NCBI RefSeq assembly: GCF_036373705.1
Contig: NC_089857.1
Span: 42,782,784 to 42,846,783 of the forward strand
DNA length: 64,000 bases
Source: Amia ocellicauda
Lineage: Eukaryota; Chordata; Actinopteri; Amiiformes; Amiidae
Direction of reading: 5' to 3'
The first letter of the stretch is position 1; each line of letters begins with the position of its first letter. The notes beneath the pieces were generated by a model. That model was not told the origin of the DNA. It ran no database searches and saw only the letters and a list, made by a program, of their open reading frames with translations. Both the position numbers and the translations under genes were made by a program. Below are positions 57,612 to 64,000 of the stretch, in pieces.

Positions 57612-58802
57612 CAGTGAGGGAAAAAAGTATTTGATCCCCTGCTGATTTTGTACGTTTGCCCACTGACAAAGAAATGATCAGTCTATCATTTTAATGGTAG
57701 GTGTATTTTAACAGTGAGAGACAGAATAACAACAAAAAAATCCAGAAAAACGCATTTCAAAAAAGTTATACATTGATTTGCATGTTAATGAGGGAAATAA
57801 GTATTTGACCCCTTTGACTTAGTACTTGGTGGCAAAACCCTTGTTGGCGATCACAGAGGTCAGACGTTTCTTGTAGTTGGCCACCAGGTTTGCACACATC
57901 TCAGGAGGGATTTTGTCCCACTCCTCTTTGCAGATCCTCTCCAAGTCCTTAAGGTTTCGAGGCTGACGTTTGGCAACTCGAACCTTCAGCTCCCTCCACA
58001 GATTGTCTATGGGATTAAGGTCTGGAGACTGGCTAGGCCACTCCAGGACCTTAATGTGCTTCTTCTTGAGCTACTCCTTTGTTGCCTTGGCTGTGTGTTT
58101 TGGGTCATTGTCATGCTGGAATACCCATCCACGACCCATTTTCAATGCCCTGGCTGAGGGAAGGAGGTTCTCACCCAAGATCTGACGGTACATGGCCCCG
58201 TCCATCGTCCCTTTGATGCGGTGCAGTTGTCCTGTCCCCTTAGCAGAAAAACACCCCCACAGCCTAATGTTTCCACCTCCATGTTTGACGGTGGGGATGG
58301 TGTTCTTGGGGTCATTCCTCCTCCTCCAAACACGGTGAGTTGAGTTGATGCCAAAGAGCTCGATTTTGGTCTCATCTGACCACAACACTTTCACCCAGTT
58401 CTCCTCTGAATCATTCAGATGTTCATTGGCAAACTTCAGACGGAAGATGGAATATGATTGATTGATTGCTTCTGTGGACAGGTGTCTTTTATACAGGTAA
58501 CGAGCTGAGATTAGGAGAGTCCCTTTAAGAGAGTGCTCCTAATCTCAGCTCGTTACCTGTATAAAAGACACCTGGGAGCCAGAAATCTTGCTGATTGATA
58601 GGGGATCAAATACTTATTTCCCTCATTAACACGCAAATTAATGTATAACTTTTTTGAAATGCGTTTTTCTGGATTTTTTTGTTCTTATTCTGTCTCTCAC
58701 TGTTAAAATACACCTACCATTAAAATTATAGGCTGATCATTTTTTTGTCAGTGGGCAAACGTACAAAATCAGCAGGGAATCAAATACTTTTTTCCCTCAC
58801 TG
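57612..58802 (-). mobile_element. Decayed Tc1 element with an internal palindrome
   Basis: The ends are inverted repeats (CAGTGAGGGAAAAAAGTATT and 'ttgtacgtttgcccactgac' inside). The transposase is on the minus strand and only its catalytic part remains. A perfect 39-bp palindrome (58479-58517 and 58536-58574) lies between the transposase remnant and the right end. Confidence 0.9.
57810..58440 (-). pseudogene. 5'-truncated Tc1 transposase
   Basis: Reading leftward from about 58440: [57 protein letters not shown], a stop, then [20 protein letters not shown] and a C terminus ending NKGFATKY near 57820. The spacing between the second and third catalytic positions is DD34-type, but the Glu is replaced (NPIDNLW). 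The N-terminal DNA-binding half is missing. Confidence 0.85.
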
Positions 58803-59663
58803 TATATGAGCTTGTGTATTGCACGGATCGACAGCTTGGGTGGGATTTGTGTCAGTTTCCTGTCCGCCCAGCATCCGGCTGATTTGAAATATAACCCGAT
58901 TTCGGGGGAAATGATCAGCGTGTGGATGCATGGGATGGCGTTCCGGGTACACAACATCACTGTTCTGCAATGCCTGGATCCCTTTGGAGACACCGAACAC
59001 AACAGAGAGATGCCAGCGAGAATCACTATTTATTTTCATGATGTTCGAGACCCAAAAACATAAGGGTCTGTCAGATACAAAGCAGAGAAACCTACACTGG
59101 ACACAAGCAAATCAAAGTTCAGAGTTCATTCATGTTGACTTTCCAATAAAGCTACAAAGGACAATGAAATCATAAAAAACTGGGACACATTGACCCAAAC
59201 CCTGAGAAACACTAAATATTTGGTCTTCTTATATCAAACTTCCCCAATAGACAACGGCTGGCTGCATTCGGCACGTTGTCCTGTAAAACCCCATCTGTAT
59301 GCTTGCATTAAACCGGACAACTCAAACTCAACAGATAAAATTACTCTTTGGCGATTCGTACGTCATGACTGTTGAGGGCTCTGACCTGTACTGCCTTGAA
59401 ATGAAGTTCACTTTAACTCAAACCTTTTACAGAGACAGAAAACAGCATTCCAGAAATGCCACGAGTATGACATTTTCATCCATCTTGATCAGGGCAAAGG
59501 CCTTCCAATAAGTAAAAACAAATAAAACTAAATCTGTATGAAACAACGTTGTTTTTGGAGGGGGACCATTCCCAGGTAATTACGGCCGTTCGATCTAGGA
59601 GCTCTAGAATGTGAGGGGGGTGGGGACGGAGATTCAGGAAACAACTGCTGAGGGCGTTTCACT
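58803..59663. other. Intergenic stretch, nothing recognised
   Basis: No repeat or coding signal that I can support lies between the Tc1 element and the SREK1IP1 polyadenylation signal. Confidence 0.45.
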
Positions 59664-59669
59664 TTTATT
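59664..59669 (-). terminator. SREK1IP1 polyadenylation signal
   Basis: AATAAA on the minus strand, about 180 bp beyond the SREK1IP1 stop codon, giving a short 3'UTR. Confidence 0.7.
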
Positions 59670-59846
59670 CACATATTTACAACATCTGCCACCCAAGTGT
59701 TGAGAAAGATCTTATGCATTAACAGGAATGTCTTTAAAATAATGACAAGAAAATGAAATAAAGCATGTACAACCCCCCCCTCCCCCGATGTGCCGCACAC
59801 CCCCTCTGTCCCGGCGGGGGGGGCTGAGTCCAGACCCACAGCCGCA

Positions 59847-61869
<2,023 letters not shown>

Positions 61870-62829
61870 CTATGAAAAAAAGAAAAAGATTGAATGTGAA
61901 ACGATGCATTTTTCTCAGAACGTCTCAGTCTCCGAATGAAAAGCTTTCCTTTATGACAAAAAGAAACATTTTCCAATAGTACTTAGTCAATAAAGGGGAC
62001 TTAACACGACATCCCACGAGGGTAATGAACCTGCCCGAGACGGAGAAAGAGAGCGGACGGGAAATTCCTGTCTGATTGAATTCCAGTTGCTATAGAGATG
62101 TGCTACCCAGACATTTTAGGGACAGAAAAATAATAAGAACAATAATTAAAAAAACAGTCCAGAAGAGTCTGGGTCGAAATCAAATTTTCACATATCAGTT
62201 GTAGCCTTTTTGAACCACTACCCAATCCTCGCACCCAGGGCGACCACAGGCACTAAGGAAATCTTCCAATCCATATCAGTACATTTGCCAAAAAAGCAAA
62301 AACATCTATGACAGAAACAGAAGGCTTTCCAAACACATTCAGAATAGTGATCCAAGCGCACGCCACATCTATTTACTTATTACCTATATATTTAAATAAG
62401 ACGAGGCTTTGGACTGTATTTTATATTATTTTGCGATTGATTGACAGACATATGCAACTATGCCATTATGTTGTTATGTGTTTTCATGTATCCACACTTG
62501 CTTCAAAAAGAATATCCCTTGGGCATAATAAAGTTGATCTAATCTAAAGAAATCGAATCAGTTTACAGAAGAAACTATCTGTGTGACAAAGGGAAAGGGC
62601 TCTGAGGGCTCAGCTGGCAGTAATGCATGTTAAAGATACCAAGAGTGCTGTTACTACCAGGGATAGAAGAATATTGTAAAATTAATAGAGCTCTGATGAA
62701 AAGAAACAGTTTAAAACACAACACAGTTTATTAATTTGACAAATCATTAAAAAATGAATCCATAGTATTCCACCGTTGTACCTCATTATCTATCCGTGTA
62801 ATTATTTACTGCCTTTTGCTTCTCTAGGG
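61870..62829 (-). other. SREK1IP1 intron 1, nothing recognised
   Basis: AT-rich sequence upstream of the zinc-knuckle exon. The short open frame at 62308-62547 has no support. Confidence 0.45.
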
Positions 62830-63016
62830 TAGGGGTTCCCAAATCAGTCCTGGAGGATGCCCTGTCCTGCTGGTTTTTGTTCCAGCTGTGATCTTAATTA
62901 CATAATGTAGCCTTGCATTGGATTGTTAGTTCAATTAAGGTTTCAATTAAGCATTTAAGATCTCATTTGGAACAAGAACCATCAGGACAGGGGGTCCACC
63001 AGGACTGATTCGGGAC
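62830..63016. mobile_element. Fold-back MITE copy (187 bp)
   Basis: The ends 'aggggttcccaaatcagtcc' and 'aggactgattcgggacc' are inverted and enclose a 'ttaattgaa'-type core. Same family as 5706-6036. Confidence 0.7.
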
Positions 63017-63670
63017 CGATTCGCACACACTACTCTGCTCCCTCCACTGGCTCCCGATAGCGGCACACATTCAGTTCAAGACACTGACCCTCACCTACCG
63101 CTGTCTCGACCCCACTGCACCAAGCTACCTTCAGACACTCGTCTCTCCATACATCCCCTCCAGACCACTGCGCTCCTCCAGCGCCAGAAGACTAACTCTG
63201 CCTCCTCTCCACTCTCCCTCCTCCAGAGCCGCTCCTTCTCATCCCTGAACCCTATGTGGTGGAACAACCTGCCCACAGCAGAGTCCCTGACCTCCTTCCG
63301 GCGCTTACTCAAGACACATCTCTTCAGACAGTACTTATAATATTAGTCCTTTTAATCCCCTTAAGATAGCACTTCACAGTTTTATTATGCTTCTTGCGTT
63401 TTTGATTGTTTTGCTCCTTGCTCCCTTTCCCACAGCCCTTGACTGTGACTCTACATCTTGACAGGACTTAGCTTTTACCGTCCAGGATGTAGGACCTCAC
63501 TTACTTTACTTGCCTGTGTAAATTGGAAGTTGTAAAATGTATTATATTTTGAATTGCTATGTTTTATGTAAACTGAATTTGTAATGTTTGATGCCTTTAC
63601 CTAACTGTATTTTTGCACTTATGTTGTAAGTTGCCCTGGATAAGGGCATCTGACAAGAAATAAAAATTAA

Positions 63671-63712
<42 letters not shown>
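63017..63712 (+). mobile_element. L2-like LINE 3' end
   Basis: It encodes the typical end of a fish L2-type reverse transcriptase ORF: LHWLPIAAHIQFKTLTLTYR, then SLTSFRRLLKTHLFRQYL and a stop, with one internal stop before TLWWNNLP. A 3'UTR ending CCCTGGATAAGGGCATCTG and an (AAT)n tail follow. 5'-truncated and inactive. Same module as 32800-33290 reversed. Confidence 0.82.
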
Positions 63713-64000
63713 CTAGGGTAGGGGTTCTTAACCTGGGGTCCATGGACAATCATATAAATGATTAAAAGCAGCTCCCAAATAACAATTGATCATCACAAAT
63801 CCAGGTGTTCCAGAGGTTCTGATAACTGGGAGCTCACATGGATTTGTTCTTTTTCCGAATTTGACTTATTGTTTTCCTCCTGCGATGATCACTCCAGAGA
63901 GGCCGCTGACGTTTCAAAGTTACAGATCATCAAAACTAAGTCCTGTAACCGGCTGTTGCAGCCCACGCTCTGCTCCTCGGTCCCCTGCCCTGGCAGCAGC
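63713..64000. mobile_element. Possible hAT-type element start
   Basis: 'AGGGGTTCTTAACCTGGGGT' followed by 'ccatggac' resembles the terminal sequence of hAT-Charlie-type transposons. The rest to the window edge is unassigned. Confidence 0.35.

Overview
The window is vertebrate nuclear DNA, most likely from a ray-finned fish. It has spliced protein genes with GT-AG introns, CpG-rich promoters, and many fish-type Tc1/mariner transposons. It also carries L2-like LINE tails ending in a 'CCTGGATAAGGGC' motif and a CR1-like tail of a kind I associate with non-teleost ray-finned fishes such as gar, bowfin or sturgeon. The exact species is inference.

Left block (0-40 kb). On the minus strand are the first two coding exons of SEC31A (COPII coat), which runs off the left edge. 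Next comes an unusual short three-exon minus-strand transcription unit with a TATA box and a pyrimidine-tract start (about 3.93-5.42 kb) and no useful ORF. LIN54 follows on the minus strand with all 13 coding exons (11.35-18.52 kb, 805 codons by my splicing), the DNA-binding subunit of MuvB/DREAM. COPS4 lies on the plus strand with all 10 exons (27.23-34.27 kb, 406 aa), a COP9 signalosome subunit. PLAC8 is on the minus strand with three coding exons (38.04-38.96 kb, 107 aa) and a TATA-driven 5' noncoding exon. SEC31A-LIN54-COPS4-PLAC8 is the order of human 4q21, with THAP9 absent.

Middle (40.2-50.2 kb). I see no host gene here. The stretch is packed with DNA transposons: a decayed Tc1 element; an apparently intact Tc1/mariner element with a 346-aa transposase whose last two catalytic residues are 36 residues apart; a second decayed Tc1 element directly abutting it; an 80-bp MITE; an inverted, internally deleted copy of the intact element; and two further non-autonomous elements.

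Right block (50.2-64 kb). SHISAL2B (FAM159B) is on the plus strand with three exons. Its stop codon lies inside the first unit of a 16-copy, 35-bp minisatellite. SREK1IP1 is on the minus strand with four exons visible and its first exon outside the window. These two genes are neighbours on human 5q12, so the window joins a 4q21-like and a 5q12-like block across the transposon-rich gap.

The genes share no operon-like logic. The housekeeping genes (SEC31A, LIN54, COPS4, SREK1IP1) serve secretion, cell-cycle transcription, cullin deneddylation and splicing. PLAC8 and SHISAL2B look tissue-restricted and have TATA-type promoters. The best candidates for something undescribed are the three-exon TATA/TOP-like unit and the transposon-marked junction.
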